Shown: positions 52,102 to 63,570, counted from the stretch's first letter. The stretch is 64,000 nt of DNA from Pseudomonas fluorescens (GCF_001307275.1 NZ_CP012831.1:4146501-4210500); one strand, 5' to 3'. Notes: generated by a model from the sequence alone, not told the origin. Made by a program: numbers and translations.

Positions 52102-52365
52102 TCAGCCGTTGGAGCAGCCGTTGCCCATGACGCTGTAGCGCAGGATATGGCGCTGGCCCTTGGAGTCGTCGTATTCCATCTTCGCCGGGACCACTTCGCA
52201 GACATTCGGGATGTCGCTCATGGAGATGACCTTGGCGATGTCCAGGTGGGTGGAGTAGGTGTACTCCTCAATGGCCGGTTTTTGCTGTGCAACATCGGTC
52301 GGGGCCTCATCCGCCATCGCGGTGGCGCACAGGCTGCCGAGGACCAGAACCCATAAAGCTTTCAT
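52102..52365 (-). CDS. DUF2790 periplasmic protein
   Basis: 87 residues from the ATG at 52365, which has an AAAGG site. A signal peptide (1-18) precedes the DUF2790 signature (YSTHLDIAKVISMSDIPNVCEVVPAKMEY ... YSVMGNGCSNG) with two conserved cysteines. The family is found mostly in Pseudomonas, is often metal-regulated (copper) and has no proven role. Confidence 0.85.
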   Translation of the reverse strand: MKALWVLVLGSLCATAMADEAPTDVAQQKPAIEEYTYSTHLDIAKVISMSDIPNVCEVVPAKMEYDDSKGQRHILRYSVMGNGCSNG

Positions 52366-52811
52366 CTGATTCACCTTTCTTGAGGTCGAGTGGGGTCACG
52401 CAACCTTTTTGGGGTTGCGTGTGGAGCAAGTATTGGAAGTTGGATTAACGGCCTTCGTGGGGGCTGTGTTGCGTTAATCGTGTTTGCCGGTTGGCGAGAT
52501 GAATTTTAGGGAGTGGGGCTGGGCGCAAAAAGCCTTGGTTTTGATAAACACTGTTGGTTGATCTGGTAATAATCGCTGCAGGTGAGGGGATTGTCTGCCG
52601 CATCTATGTTGGATGTGCTGCCGCCATCGCGAGCAAGCTCGGCTCCCACAGGCTCGGCTGCTACACAGGGAAAGCCTGGCGGGAGCGGGGTTGCACGTTA
52701 GTACCGACATTTTGTAGGGACTTGTTACTACCATCGTCGAATGGTTCTATAGGCCCGCCCCGGGCTACAACGGGACCATACAAAAACAACTATGTCTCCG
52801 AGGTAAGAAAG
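52366..52811. other. Regulatory region upstream of acsA
   Basis: About 445 bp without a gene. It contains a single family B REP (52624-52649) and the acsA promoter region; no clear consensus promoter was found. Confidence 0.4.
52624..52649. repeat. Single REP element, family B
   Basis: ATCGCGAGCAAGCTCGGCTC followed by CCAC, one arm only. Confidence 0.8.
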
Positions 52812-54767
<1,956 letters not shown>

Positions 54768-54788
54768 CGGCGGTTTGTGACCTCAAGA

Positions 54789-54824
54789 AGCCCCGCCTGG
54801 CATTTGCCTGGCGGGGCTTTTTTG
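54789..54824 (+). terminator. Terminator after acsA
   Basis: AGCCCCGCC, 12-base loop, GGCGGGGCT and six T. Confidence 0.9.
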
Positions 54825-54843
54825 TGCGCGTCGCATGGCCTTT

Positions 54844-55051
54844 GTGGCGAGGGGATTTATCCCCGCTGGGCTGCGAAGCAGCCCCAAGATCCCCGACTCA
54901 TTCTTCCTGATACACCGAGTTGCCTGGTTTTAGGGCCGCTTCGCAGCCCAACGGGGATAAATCCCCTCGCCACAGGTTGGGGGTTCGAACGACCGCGGTG
55001 CCTGGCTTTGGGGCTGCTTCGCAGCCCAGCGGGAGCAAGCTCCCTCGCCAC
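54844..55051. repeat. Three-element REP cluster, family A with variant cores
   Basis: One forward element, then two reverse elements. The first two have the core GGGATTTATCCC in place of GGGAGCTTGCTCCC; the third has the normal core. Confidence 0.85.
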
Positions 55052-55353
55052 GGGTTCGGCGAATGAATAAATATCGGCGTTTGAAGTGGGAGGTGTCTGA
55101 ACGTTACCGGTGTTTCGAAATGTGTAACCAAAGGCGCCACAACGGGGCGATGTGAAACGCGAAGCCCCGTTACAGGGCGGCTCCGGGCGTTCCGGAAAAT
55201 AAGCCGACACGCTGTGCTTGCCGGATTAGAAGGGTTTGCGAATAATGGGCCCGCTATTTGCAGCATAGATCGGTTTCCCTTCTTTTGCTCTTGCATGAAT
55301 TTGCGGGGCTGTCAATGTGCTCGAACCGCTTTCTCGGTGCTTCTGTAATTTGT

Positions 55354-55369
55354 TGTCGCATTGAAGAAA
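55354..55369 (+). promoter_or_regulatory. ArgR-type site upstream of aotJ
   Basis: TGTCGC-N8-AA (P. aeruginosa ArgR half-site form). A weaker copy is seen about 21 bp upstream. Confidence 0.55.
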
Positions 55370-55536
55370 TATCGGCTTCGGGCCTGTCGTTAGAATGCCG
55401 ATCACTCGCTCGTCGTGGCTCGCGTTGGATAAACCGTGAGCTTCCCAGGACGCAGCACCCACGTTCGTTCCACCCATTCGCATATTGGGCTGTTGCTCAC
55501 TCTGCCGTTTTTGCCCTTTACCGATGGAGTCCCAAG

Positions 55537-56310
55537 ATGAAGAAACTTGTGCTGCTTGGCGCCCTGGCACTGTCCGTGCTGTCCCTGCCGACCTTCGCTG
55601 ATGAGAAGCCCCTGAAGATTGGTATCGAAGCGGCTTACCCTCCGTTCGCCTCGAAAGCCCCGGATGGCAGCATCGTCGGCTTCGACTACGACATCGGCAA
55701 CGCGCTGTGCGAAGAAATGAAGGTCAAGTGCGTATGGGTCGAGCAGGAATTCGACGGCCTGATACCGGCGCTGAAGGTGCGCAAGATCGACGCGATCCTG
55801 TCGTCCATGTCCATCACTGAAGATCGCAAGAAGTCCGTTGATTTCACCAACAAGTACTACAACACCCCGGCCCGTCTGGTGATGAAGGCCGGTACCCAGG
55901 TCAGCGACAACCTGGCCGAGCTCAAGGGCAAGAACATCGGCGTGCAGCGTGGTTCGATCCACGAGCGTTTCGCCCGTGAAGTCCTGGCTCCGCTGGGTGC
56001 CGAGATCAAGCCGTACGGTTCGCAGAACGAAATCTACCTGGACGTCGCTGCCGGCCGCCTCGACGGCACCGTGGCAGACGCTACCCTGTTGGATGACGGC
56101 TTCCTCAAGACCGATGCCGGCAAGGGCTTCGCATTCGTAGGTCCAGCCTTCACCGACGAGAAATACTTCGGCGACGGCATCGGTATCGCGGTTCGCAAGG
56201 GCGATGCGCTGAAAGACAAGATCAATGGCGCGATCACCGCCCTCCGCGAGAACGGCAAGTACAAGCAAATCCAGGACAAATACTTCGCTTTCGACATCTA
56301 CGGCAAGTAA
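55537..56310 (+). CDS. aotJ: Arginine/ornithine ABC transporter, periplasmic binding protein
   Basis: 257 residues with a signal peptide (1-22) and the SBP family 3 signature (KIGIEAAYPPFASKAPDGSIVGFDYDIGNALC). Equivalent to P. aeruginosa AotJ, which binds L-arginine and L-ornithine. First gene of the aot operon. A leaky terminator follows it, which fits high expression of the binding protein. Confidence 0.92.
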   Translation: MKKLVLLGALALSVLSLPTFADEKPLKIGIEAAYPPFASKAPDGSIVGFDYDIGNALCEEMKVKCVWVEQEFDGLIPALKVRKIDAILSSMSITEDRKKSVDFTNKYYNTPARLVMKAGTQVSDNLAELKGKNIGVQRGSIHERFAREVLAPLGAEIKPYGSQNEIYLDVAAGRLDGTVADATLLDDGFLKTDAGKGFAFVGPAFTDEKYFGDGIGIAVRKGDALKDKINGAITALRENGKYKQIQDKYFAFDIYGK

Positions 56311-56331
56311 CGACGTCCCGCCACTCGTGCG

Positions 56332-56376
56332 AAATGGCGCAAGCAACAGGATCTCTGCGGTTTGCGCCATTTTTTC
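56332..56376 (+). terminator. Leaky terminator between aotJ and aotQ
   Basis: AAATGGCGCAA, long loop, TTTGCGCCA and six T. It separates aotJ from the membrane genes. Confidence 0.7.
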
Positions 56377-56400
56377 ATCCCACTTTCGAGGACCTGAATC

Positions 56401-57090
56401 ATGTTGAAAGGCTACGGGGCTGTCATCCTCGATGGCGCATGGTTGACGCTTGAGCTCGCCTTGTCGTCGATGGCCCTGGCCATCGTCCTGGGTTTGATCG
56501 GCGTTGCGTTGCGCCTTTCTCCGGTGCGCTGGCTGGCGTGGCTGGGCGACCTGTATTCCACGGTCATTCGCGGCATTCCCGACCTGGTGCTGATCCTGTT
56601 GATTTTCTACGGCGGCCAGGACTTGCTCAATCGCGTGGCACCGATGCTCGGCTATGACGACTACATCGACCTGAATCCGTTGGCGGCCGGTATCGGCACC
56701 CTGGGCTTCATCTTCGGTGCGTACCTGTCGGAGACCTTTCGCGGTGCATTCATGGCGATTCCCAAGGGCCAGGCCGAGGCGGGCATGGCATATGGCATGA
56801 GCGGCTTCCAGGTGTTCTTCCGGGTGCTGGTGCCGCAGATGATTCGCCTGGCGATTCCGGGCTTCACCAACAACTGGCTGGTATTGACCAAGGCTACCGC
56901 GCTGATTTCCGTGGTGGGCTTGCAAGACATGATGTTCAAGGCCAAGCAGGCGGCGGATGCCACTCGCGAGCCTTTCACCTTCTTCCTCGCAGTGGCGGCG
57001 ATGTACCTGGTGATCACCAGTGTCTCGTTGCTGGCGTTGCGTCACCTTGAGAAGCGCTACTCGGTAGGCGTAAGGGCGGCTGATCTATGA
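56401..57090 (+). CDS. aotQ: Arginine/ornithine ABC permease AotQ
   Basis: 229 residues, five or so hydrophobic helices and the permease EAA loop (EAGMAYGMSGFQVFFRVLVPQMI) that contacts the ATPase. Equivalent to aotQ of P. aeruginosa by order. Its end overlaps aotM by 4 bases. Confidence 0.9.
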   Translation: MLKGYGAVILDGAWLTLELALSSMALAIVLGLIGVALRLSPVRWLAWLGDLYSTVIRGIPDLVLILLIFYGGQDLLNRVAPMLGYDDYIDLNPLAAGIGTLGFIFGAYLSETFRGAFMAIPKGQAEAGMAYGMSGFQVFFRVLVPQMIRLAIPGFTNNWLVLTKATALISVVGLQDMMFKAKQAADATREPFTFFLAVAAMYLVITSVSLLALRHLEKRYSVGVRAADL

Positions 57091-57785
57091 TCTTCGACTA
57101 CAACGTCATCTATGAAGCCTTGCCGCTGTATTTCAGTGGCTTGCTGACCACCCTCAAATTGTTGGCCCTGTCGCTGTTCTTCGGCCTGCTGGCGGCGTTG
57201 CCCCTGGGGCTGATGCGGGTGTCCAAGCAGCCGATCGTCAACATGACGGCCTGGCTCTACACCTACGTGATCCGCGGCACGCCGATGCTGGTGCAGCTGT
57301 TCCTGATCTATTACGGGCTGGCGCAGTTCGCGATCGTGCGCGAAAGCTTCCTCTGGCCATGGCTGTCCAGCGCGACGTTCTGTGCGTGCCTGGCGTTTGC
57401 CATCAACACCAGCGCCTACACCGCCGAAATCATCGCCGGCAGCCTGCGGGCCACGCCCAATGGTGAGATCGAAGCGGCCAAGGCCATGGGCATGTCGCGC
57501 TACAAGCTGTATCGCCGGATCCTGCTGCCGTCGGCCTTGCGTCGGGCGCTGCCGCAATACAGCAACGAAGTGATCATGATGTTGCAGACCACCAGCCTGG
57601 CATCCATCGTGACCCTGATCGACATCACCGGCGCGGCGCGCACGGTGAATGCGCAGTATTACTTGCCGTTCGAGGCCTACATCACGGCCGGCGCTTTCTA
57701 CCTGTGCCTGACCTTCATTCTGGTGCGCCTGTTCAAACTGGCCGAACGCCGCTGGCTGGGTTACCTGGCCCCGCGCAAGCACTGA
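57087..57785 (+). CDS. aotM: Arginine/ornithine ABC permease AotM
   Basis: 232 residues, membrane-spanning, with the EAA motif (EIEAAKAMGMSRYKLYRRILLPSAL). Forms a heterodimer with AotQ. P. aeruginosa has an extra gene (aotO) after aotM; here aotP follows after 56 bp. Confidence 0.9.
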   Translation: MIFDYNVIYEALPLYFSGLLTTLKLLALSLFFGLLAALPLGLMRVSKQPIVNMTAWLYTYVIRGTPMLVQLFLIYYGLAQFAIVRESFLWPWLSSATFCACLAFAINTSAYTAEIIAGSLRATPNGEIEAAKAMGMSRYKLYRRILLPSALRRALPQYSNEVIMMLQTTSLASIVTLIDITGAARTVNAQYYLPFEAYITAGAFYLCLTFILVRLFKLAERRWLGYLAPRKH

Positions 57786-57841
57786 TAACGCATCGATCCG
57801 ATCGACTGCTCAACGACTGACGTTTTGTGAGAACCGACCGC

Positions 57842-58606
57842 ATGTACAAGCTTGAAGTCCAAGACCTGCATAAACGCTATGGCAGTCACGAAGTGCTCAA
57901 GGGCGTGTCCCTGAAGGCCGCCGCTGGCGATGTGATCAGCATCATCGGCTCCAGTGGTTCCGGCAAGAGTACTTTCCTGCGTTGCATCAACCTGCTCGAG
58001 CAACCCCATGCCGGCAAGATTCTGCTCAACAATGAAGAGCTGAAACTGGTCGCCGGCAAGGATGGCGCCATGAAGGCCGCGGACCCCAAGCAACTGCAGC
58101 GCATGCGTTCGCGGCTGTCGATGGTGTTCCAGCATTTCAACTTGTGGTCCCACATGACCGCGCTGGAAAACATCATGGAAGCGCCTGTGCATGTGCTGGG
58201 CGTGGCCAAGGCTGAAGCGCGGGAGAAGGCCGAGCACTACCTGAACAAGGTCGGCGTGGCCCATCGCAAGGATGCCTACCCGGGCCACATGTCCGGCGGC
58301 GAGCAGCAGCGCGTGGCGATTGCCCGTGCGCTGGCGATGGAGCCTGAGGTGATGCTGTTCGACGAGCCGACCTCGGCGCTGGACCCGGAGCTGGTGGGCG
58401 ACGTGCTCAAGGTGATGCAGGCCCTGGCCGTGGAAGGTCGGACCATGGTGGTGGTGACTCACGAAATGGGCTTTGCCCGCGAGGTCTCGAACCAGCTGGT
58501 GTTCCTGCACAAGGGCATCGTCGAAGAAAGCGGCAACCCACGTGAAGTGCTGGTCAATCCGCAATCGGAGCGCCTGCAACAATTTCTTTCGGGCAGCCTC
58601 AAGTAA
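57842..58606 (+). CDS. aotP: Arginine/ornithine ABC transporter ATPase
   Basis: 254 residues from the ATG at 57842. Walker A (GSSGSGKST), Q-loop, signature MSGGEQQRVAIARAL, Walker B (VMLFDEPTSALD) and H-loop (VTHEMG) are complete. It powers the AotJQM importer. Confidence 0.92.
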   Translation: MYKLEVQDLHKRYGSHEVLKGVSLKAAAGDVISIIGSSGSGKSTFLRCINLLEQPHAGKILLNNEELKLVAGKDGAMKAADPKQLQRMRSRLSMVFQHFNLWSHMTALENIMEAPVHVLGVAKAEAREKAEHYLNKVGVAHRKDAYPGHMSGGEQQRVAIARALAMEPEVMLFDEPTSALDPELVGDVLKVMQALAVEGRTMVVVTHEMGFAREVSNQLVFLHKGIVEESGNPREVLVNPQSERLQQFLSGSLK

Positions 58607-58719
58607 TCGCTCCCGTTACGCACCTGATTTGGGTCATGCTGCGCACCGCGCGCCAGATGGTCTAATTTGGTTGCAGCCGCTTTTGGCTTTAACACTGTTT
58701 TCGCTTCGGATCGCCCGCC

Positions 58720-59700
58720 ATGACTGCCCATCGAATAGGTTTCCTGATTTGGCCCAGCACTAAAGCCTTGACGCTGGCGCTGGCCGAGGAGGCCTTGCGT
58801 GTCGCTCAGCGGGTGCATCCGGATGTGGTCTACGAGCTGTCGTTCCTGCAGGCCGAGCCACCGGCCGCCGGCGCCTGGCAATTGCCGGGCGAACCTTGGG
58901 CCGGCAAGCTCGAGGGGTTCCAGAAGCTGTTCCTGCTGGCCGATGAGCCGCCGACCGCACTGGCCTCGCCCCTGAGCAGCGCCCTCAAGCAACTGGTGCG
59001 TGCCGGTTGCGTGATCGGTGGTTTGTCGGCGGGTGTCTATCCCTTGGCCCAGCTGGGTTTGCTCGACGGTTACCGTGCCGCCGTGCATTGGCGCTGGCAG
59101 GACGACTTCTCCGAGCGTTTCCCCAAGGTCATCGCCACCAGCCATCTGTTTGACTGGGATCGCGATCGCCTGAGCGCTTGCGGCGGCATGTCGGTGCTGG
59201 ACCTGTTGCTGGCGGTCCTGGCCCGGGATCACGGTGCGGAGCTGGCCGGTGCGGTGTCGGAAGAGTTGGTGGTCGAGCGCATTCGTGAAGGCGGCGAGCG
59301 CCAGCGCATCCCGTTGCAGAACCGCCTCGGTTCCAGCCATCCAAAGCTCACCCAGGCGGTGCTGCTGATGGAAGCCAATATCGAAGAGCCGCTGACCACC
59401 GACGAAATCGCCCAGCATGTGTGTGTATCCCGCCGGCAACTGGAGCGGATCTTCAAGCAATACCTCAACCGCGTGCCCAGCCAGTATTACCTGGAACTGC
59501 GCCTGAACAAGGCCCGGCAGATGTTGATGCAGACCAGCAAATCCATCATCCAGATCGGCCTGTCCTGCGGTTTCTCCTCGGGGCCACACTTCTCCAGCGC
59601 CTACCGCAACTTCTTCGGCGCCACGCCGCGGGAAGACCGCAACCAGCGACGCAGCAGCAGCCCGTTCGAATTGTCCTCGGTGCCGTCCGAGCGGGGCTAG
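58720..59700 (+). CDS. argR: Arginine-responsive AraC/XylS regulator ArgR
   Basis: 326 residues. The first 200 residues form a DJ-1/GATase-like sensor domain and the last 100 hold two HTH motifs (TDEIAQHVCVSRRQLERIFKQY; IIQIGLSCGFSSGPHFSSAYRNFFG). This is the pseudomonad ArgR, unrelated to E. coli ArgR. It controls aot and aru genes in response to arginine, and TGTCGC-N8-AA sites lie upstream of both. Confidence 0.93.
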   Translation: MTAHRIGFLIWPSTKALTLALAEEALRVAQRVHPDVVYELSFLQAEPPAAGAWQLPGEPWAGKLEGFQKLFLLADEPPTALASPLSSALKQLVRAGCVIGGLSAGVYPLAQLGLLDGYRAAVHWRWQDDFSERFPKVIATSHLFDWDRDRLSACGGMSVLDLLLAVLARDHGAELAGAVSEELVVERIREGGERQRIPLQNRLGSSHPKLTQAVLLMEANIEEPLTTDEIAQHVCVSRRQLERIFKQYLNRVPSQYYLELRLNKARQMLMQTSKSIIQIGLSCGFSSGPHFSSAYRNFFGATPREDRNQRRSSSPFELSSVPSERG

Positions 59701-59739
59701 GCGGCAAGGCTGCGGATAGGGCGGTCGACATAAAAAATT

Positions 59740-59827
59740 GTGGGAGCGAGCTTGCTCGCGATGGCGTCGGACCAGCCAGCATCGATGCTGACTGATACAC
59801 CGCTATCGCGAGCAAGCTCGCTCCCAC
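59740..59827. repeat. REP doublet, family B (inverted pair)
   Basis: Inverted pair of GTGGGAGCGAGCTTGCTCGC copies between argR and aruC. Confidence 0.9.
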
Positions 59828-59914
59828 AGGTGTTTTGTGTCTGGCAGCGGAAATGTGGAGGCGGGCGCCTCAAATCCACTGGCAACGTTTAAACTGCGCC
59901 TTTGCGACGCTATT

Positions 59915-59930
59915 TGTCGCATTGCCGTAA
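59915..59930 (+). promoter_or_regulatory. ArgR-type site upstream of aruC
   Basis: TGTCGC-ATTGCCGT-AA fits TGTCGC-N8-AA. Confidence 0.55.
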
Positions 59931-59965
59931 ACCCGCGCAAAACGTGGGTTGGCGCTATAAGAAGT

Positions 59966-59981
59966 TGTCGCTTGGCGGCAA
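59966..59981 (+). promoter_or_regulatory. Second ArgR-type site upstream of aruC
   Basis: TGTCGC-TTGGCGGC-AA, 51 bp downstream of the first site. Confidence 0.5.
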
Positions 59982-60059
59982 GGCCGGGCTGAAAACTGTC
60001 CTTACAATCCTTACCAAGCCCGCCAGTTCCAGGCGGGTGTTCCTCATCAGGAGACTCCG

Positions 60060-61280
60060 ATGTCCGTTGAGCAAGCCGCGGTACAACGCGCCGATTTCGA
60101 CCAGGTTATGGTTCCCAACTATGCACCTGCTGCCTTCATACCTGTGCGTGGTGCCGGTTCCCGCGTATGGGACCAATCCGGTCGTGAGTTGATCGACTTT
60201 GCTGGCGGCATTGCAGTCAACGTACTGGGCCACGCCCACCCGGCGCTGGTCGGCGCACTGACCGAACAGGCCAACAAGCTGTGGCACGTCTCCAACGTCT
60301 TCACCAATGAGCCGGCCCTGCGCCTGGCCCACAAGCTGGTCAACGCGACGTTTGCCGAGCGCGCGTTTTTCTGCAACTCCGGCGCCGAAGCCAACGAGGC
60401 CGCCTTCAAGCTGGCCCGTCGTGTTGCGTTCGATCGTTTCGGCAGCGAAAAATACGAAATCATCGCCGCGCTCAATAGCTTCCACGGTCGCACCCTGTTC
60501 ACCGTCAACGTCGGCGGGCAGTCGAAGTACTCCGACGGTTTCGGACCTAAAATTACTGGCATCACCCACGTTCCTTATAACGACCTGGCCGCGTTGAAAG
60601 CCGCTGTCTCGGACAAGACCTGCGCCGTGGTGCTGGAGCCGATCCAGGGCGAGGGCGGCGTGCTGCCGGCCGAGCAGGCCTACCTGCAAGGCGCCCGCGA
60701 CCTGTGCGATGCCCACGACGCGCTCTTGGTGTTCGACGAAGTGCAGACCGGCATGGGCCGCAGCGGTCATCTGTTTGCCTACATGCATTACGGCGTGGTC
60801 CCGGACATCCTCACCAGCGCCAAGAGCCTGGGCGGTGGTTTCCCGATTGCGGCGATGCTCACCACCGAAGCCCTGGCCAAGCACCTGGTGGTCGGCACCC
60901 ACGGCACCACCTATGGCGGCAACCCGCTGGCCTGCGCGGTGGCCGAAGCGGTGATCGATGTGGTCAATACCCCTGAGGTGCTCGGTGGTGTCAAAACCAA
61001 GCACGCCAAGTTCAAGGCGCGCCTGGAGCAGATCGGCGAGAAGTACGGCCTGTTCACCCAAGTGCGTGGCCTGGGCCTGCTGATCGGCTGCGTGCTGAAC
61101 GATGCCTGGAAAGGCAAGGCCAAGGACATCTTCAACGCCGCCGAACAGGAAGGCCTGATGATCCTGCAAGCCGGCCCGGACGTGATTCGCTTCGCCCCGA
61201 GCCTGGTGGTGGAAGACGCCGACATCGACGCCGGCCTGGACCGCTTCGAGCGGGCTGCGGCGAAGCTGACGCAAGCCTGA
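60060..61280 (+). CDS. aruC: Succinylornithine/acetylornithine transaminase
   Basis: 406 residues. A class III PLP aminotransferase with the PLP lysine in SAKSLGGGFPIAA (about 258) and the DEVQTG motif. In the arginine succinyltransferase pathway it converts succinylornithine to the semialdehyde. First of the aru genes here; ArgR sites lie upstream. Confidence 0.93.
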   Translation: MSVEQAAVQRADFDQVMVPNYAPAAFIPVRGAGSRVWDQSGRELIDFAGGIAVNVLGHAHPALVGALTEQANKLWHVSNVFTNEPALRLAHKLVNATFAERAFFCNSGAEANEAAFKLARRVAFDRFGSEKYEIIAALNSFHGRTLFTVNVGGQSKYSDGFGPKITGITHVPYNDLAALKAAVSDKTCAVVLEPIQGEGGVLPAEQAYLQGARDLCDAHDALLVFDEVQTGMGRSGHLFAYMHYGVVPDILTSAKSLGGGFPIAAMLTTEALAKHLVVGTHGTTYGGNPLACAVAEAVIDVVNTPEVLGGVKTKHAKFKARLEQIGEKYGLFTQVRGLGLLIGCVLNDAWKGKAKDIFNAAEQEGLMILQAGPDVIRFAPSLVVEDADIDAGLDRFERAAAKLTQA

Positions 61281-61321
61281 TCCCGAAAAACTGAACCGGC
61301 TCCATGGGGAGCCAGTTTCTT

Positions 61322-61408
61322 GTGGGAGCTGAGCTTGCTCGCGATGGGATCGCCTCGGTTTGACAGGTAGAGCTCATTGCCTGCATCGCGAGCAAGCTTT
61401 GCTCCCAC
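61322..61408. repeat. REP doublet, family B (inverted pair)
   Basis: Inverted pair between aruC and aruF, with GTGGGAGCTGAGCTTGCTCG and a diverged reverse arm. Confidence 0.85.
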
Positions 61409-61481
61409 AGGGAGTCAGTATTTTTTTTCTGTGTGTCGACCTGAGGGTCGAACCCTTTATTTCAAGTTAAGGAGTGACACC

Positions 61482-62501
61482 ATGCTGGTGATGCGCCCCG
61501 CGCAAATGGCGGATCTGGGCGAGGTACAGCGTCTGGCTGCGGACAGTCCGATCGGTGTCACTTCCTTGCCGGATGACGTGGAACGCCTGAGCGACAAGAT
61601 CGCCGCAAGCGAAGCCTCGTTTGCCGCCGAAGTCAGCTTCAACGGCGAAGAAAGCTATTTCTTCGTCCTCGAAGACACCGCGACCGGCAAGCTGGCGGGC
61701 TGTTCGGCCATCGTCGCGTCGGCCGGTTATTCCGAACCGTTCTACAGCTTTCGCAACGAGACCTTCGTGCACGCCTCCCGTGAGCTGAAGATCCACAACA
61801 AGATCCACGTGCTCTCCCAATGCCACGACCTGACCGGCAACAGCCTGCTGACCAGTTTCTACGTGGTGCCGGAACTGGTGGGCTCGCCATGGTCGGAACT
61901 CAATTCACGGGGGCGGCTGTTGTTCGTCGCCAGCCATCCGGAGCGGTTCGCCGATTCGGTGGTGACCGAGATCGTCGGCTACAGCGATGAGAATGGCGAC
62001 TCGCCGTTCTGGGACGCCATCGGTCGCAACTTCTTCGACCTCAACTACGCTGCCGCCGAGCGCCTGTGCGGGCTGAAGAGCCGTACCTTCCTCGCCGAGC
62101 TGATGCCCCATTACCCGATCTATGTGCCGCTGTTGCCGGATGCCGCCCAGGAAGCCATGGGCCAGGTACATCCGCGGGCGCAGATCACCTTCGACATCCT
62201 GATGCGCGAGGGTTTCGAGACCGATCACTACATCGACATCTTCGACGGTGGCCCGACCCTGCATGCCCGCGTCTCGGGCATCCGCTCGATCGCCCAGAGC
62301 CGCGTGGTGCCGGTGAAGATCGGCGAACCGGTCAAGGGCGCCGGCCGGCAATACCTGGTGGCCAATGCCCAGTTGCAGGATTACCGCGCCGTGCTGCTCG
62401 AACTCGACTACGCGCCGGGCAAACCGGTGACCCTGGATATGGAAGCGGCCGAAGCCTTGGGCGTTGGCGAAGGCGCCAGCGTGCGCCTGGTGGCGGTTTA
62501 A
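61482..62501 (+). CDS. aruF: Arginine N-succinyltransferase, alpha subunit
   Basis: 339 residues from the ATG at 61482, which has an AAGGAG site. AstA-family acyltransferase fold (MLVMRPAQMADLGEVQRLA ... SRGRLLFVASHPERFAD). With AruG it transfers succinyl from succinyl-CoA to arginine. Confidence 0.92.
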   Translation: MLVMRPAQMADLGEVQRLAADSPIGVTSLPDDVERLSDKIAASEASFAAEVSFNGEESYFFVLEDTATGKLAGCSAIVASAGYSEPFYSFRNETFVHASRELKIHNKIHVLSQCHDLTGNSLLTSFYVVPELVGSPWSELNSRGRLLFVASHPERFADSVVTEIVGYSDENGDSPFWDAIGRNFFDLNYAAAERLCGLKSRTFLAELMPHYPIYVPLLPDAAQEAMGQVHPRAQITFDILMREGFETDHYIDIFDGGPTLHARVSGIRSIAQSRVVPVKIGEPVKGAGRQYLVANAQLQDYRAVLLELDYAPGKPVTLDMEAAEALGVGEGASVRLVAV

Positions 62502-62544
62502 TGAGTTTCGCGGGTGGCGCAAGCGGCCCGTTTGAGGAGATAGC

Positions 62545-63570
62545 ATGATCGTTCGTCCCGTACGCAGCAGCGATTTACCCGCTCTGATCGCCCTGGCCCG
62601 CAGCACGGGCACCGGCCTGACCACCTTGCCGGCCAATGAAGAGCGCCTGGCCCATCGGGTCGGTTGGGCCGAGAAGACCTTTCGCGGCGAAGCCGGGCGC
62701 GGTGATGCGGACTACCTGTTCGTGCTCGAAGACGATGACGGGCGCGTGGTGGGCATTTCCGCCATCGCCGGTGCCGTGGGGCTGCGTGAGCCCTGGTACA
62801 ACTTTCGGGTCGGCCTGACGGTCAGTGCTTCCCAGGAATTGAACATCTATCGGGAAATCCCGACCCTGTTCCTGGCCAACGACCTGACCGGCAATTCCGA
62901 GCTGTGCTCGTTGTTCCTCCACGCCGACTACCGCAGTGGCCTCAATGGCCGGATGCTGGCCAAGGCGCGGCTGTTGTTCATTGCCGAGTTCCCGCAGTTG
63001 TTCGGCAACAAGATCATTGCCGAGATGCGCGGCATGTCCGACGACAACGGCCGTTCGCCGTTCTGGGAAAGCCTGGGCCGGCATTTCTTCAAAATGGAGT
63101 TCAGCCAGGCCGACTACCTCACCGGCGTGGGCAACAAGGCGTTCATCGCTGAACTGATGCCCAAATTCCCGCTGTACACCTGTTTCCTGTCCGAAGGTGC
63201 CCGGGCCGTGATTGGCCAGGTTCATCCGGACACTGAACCGGCCTTGTCGATGCTCAAGAGCGAAGGTTTCAGCTATCAGGGTTACGTCGACATCTTCGAC
63301 GCCGGCCCGGCGGTGGAGTGCGAGACCGGCAAGATCCGCGCGATTCGCGACAGCCAAGCGCTGGTGCTGGCCATCGGCACGCCGGGCGATGACGCCACGC
63401 CGTTCCTCATCCATAACCGCAAGCGCGAAGACTGCCGCATCACCGCTGCACCGGCGCGCTTCGCCGCAGGCACTCTGGTGGTCGATCCGCTGACCGCCAA
63501 GCGTCTTCAACTCAATGCCGGCGATCAGGTGCGTGCCGTTGCGTTGTCCGCTGCCCGGGAGTCGAAATGA
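62545..63570 (+). CDS. aruG: Arginine N-succinyltransferase, beta subunit
   Basis: 341 residues, GAGGAG site. Paralogous to AruF (MIVRPVRSSDLPALIALA ... EMRGMSDDNGRSPFWE). First step of arginine succinyltransferase catabolism. Its end overlaps the start of aruD. Confidence 0.92.
   Translation: MIVRPVRSSDLPALIALARSTGTGLTTLPANEERLAHRVGWAEKTFRGEAGRGDADYLFVLEDDDGRVVGISAIAGAVGLREPWYNFRVGLTVSASQELNIYREIPTLFLANDLTGNSELCSLFLHADYRSGLNGRMLAKARLLFIAEFPQLFGNKIIAEMRGMSDDNGRSPFWESLGRHFFKMEFSQADYLTGVGNKAFIAELMPKFPLYTCFLSEGARAVIGQVHPDTEPALSMLKSEGFSYQGYVDIFDAGPAVECETGKIRAIRDSQALVLAIGTPGDDATPFLIHNRKREDCRITAAPARFAAGTLVVDPLTAKRLQLNAGDQVRAVALSAARESK

Noticed and set aside
59955..61274. 439-residue open frame antisense to aruC
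   Set aside because: No ribosome site and no domain; it mirrors aruC.
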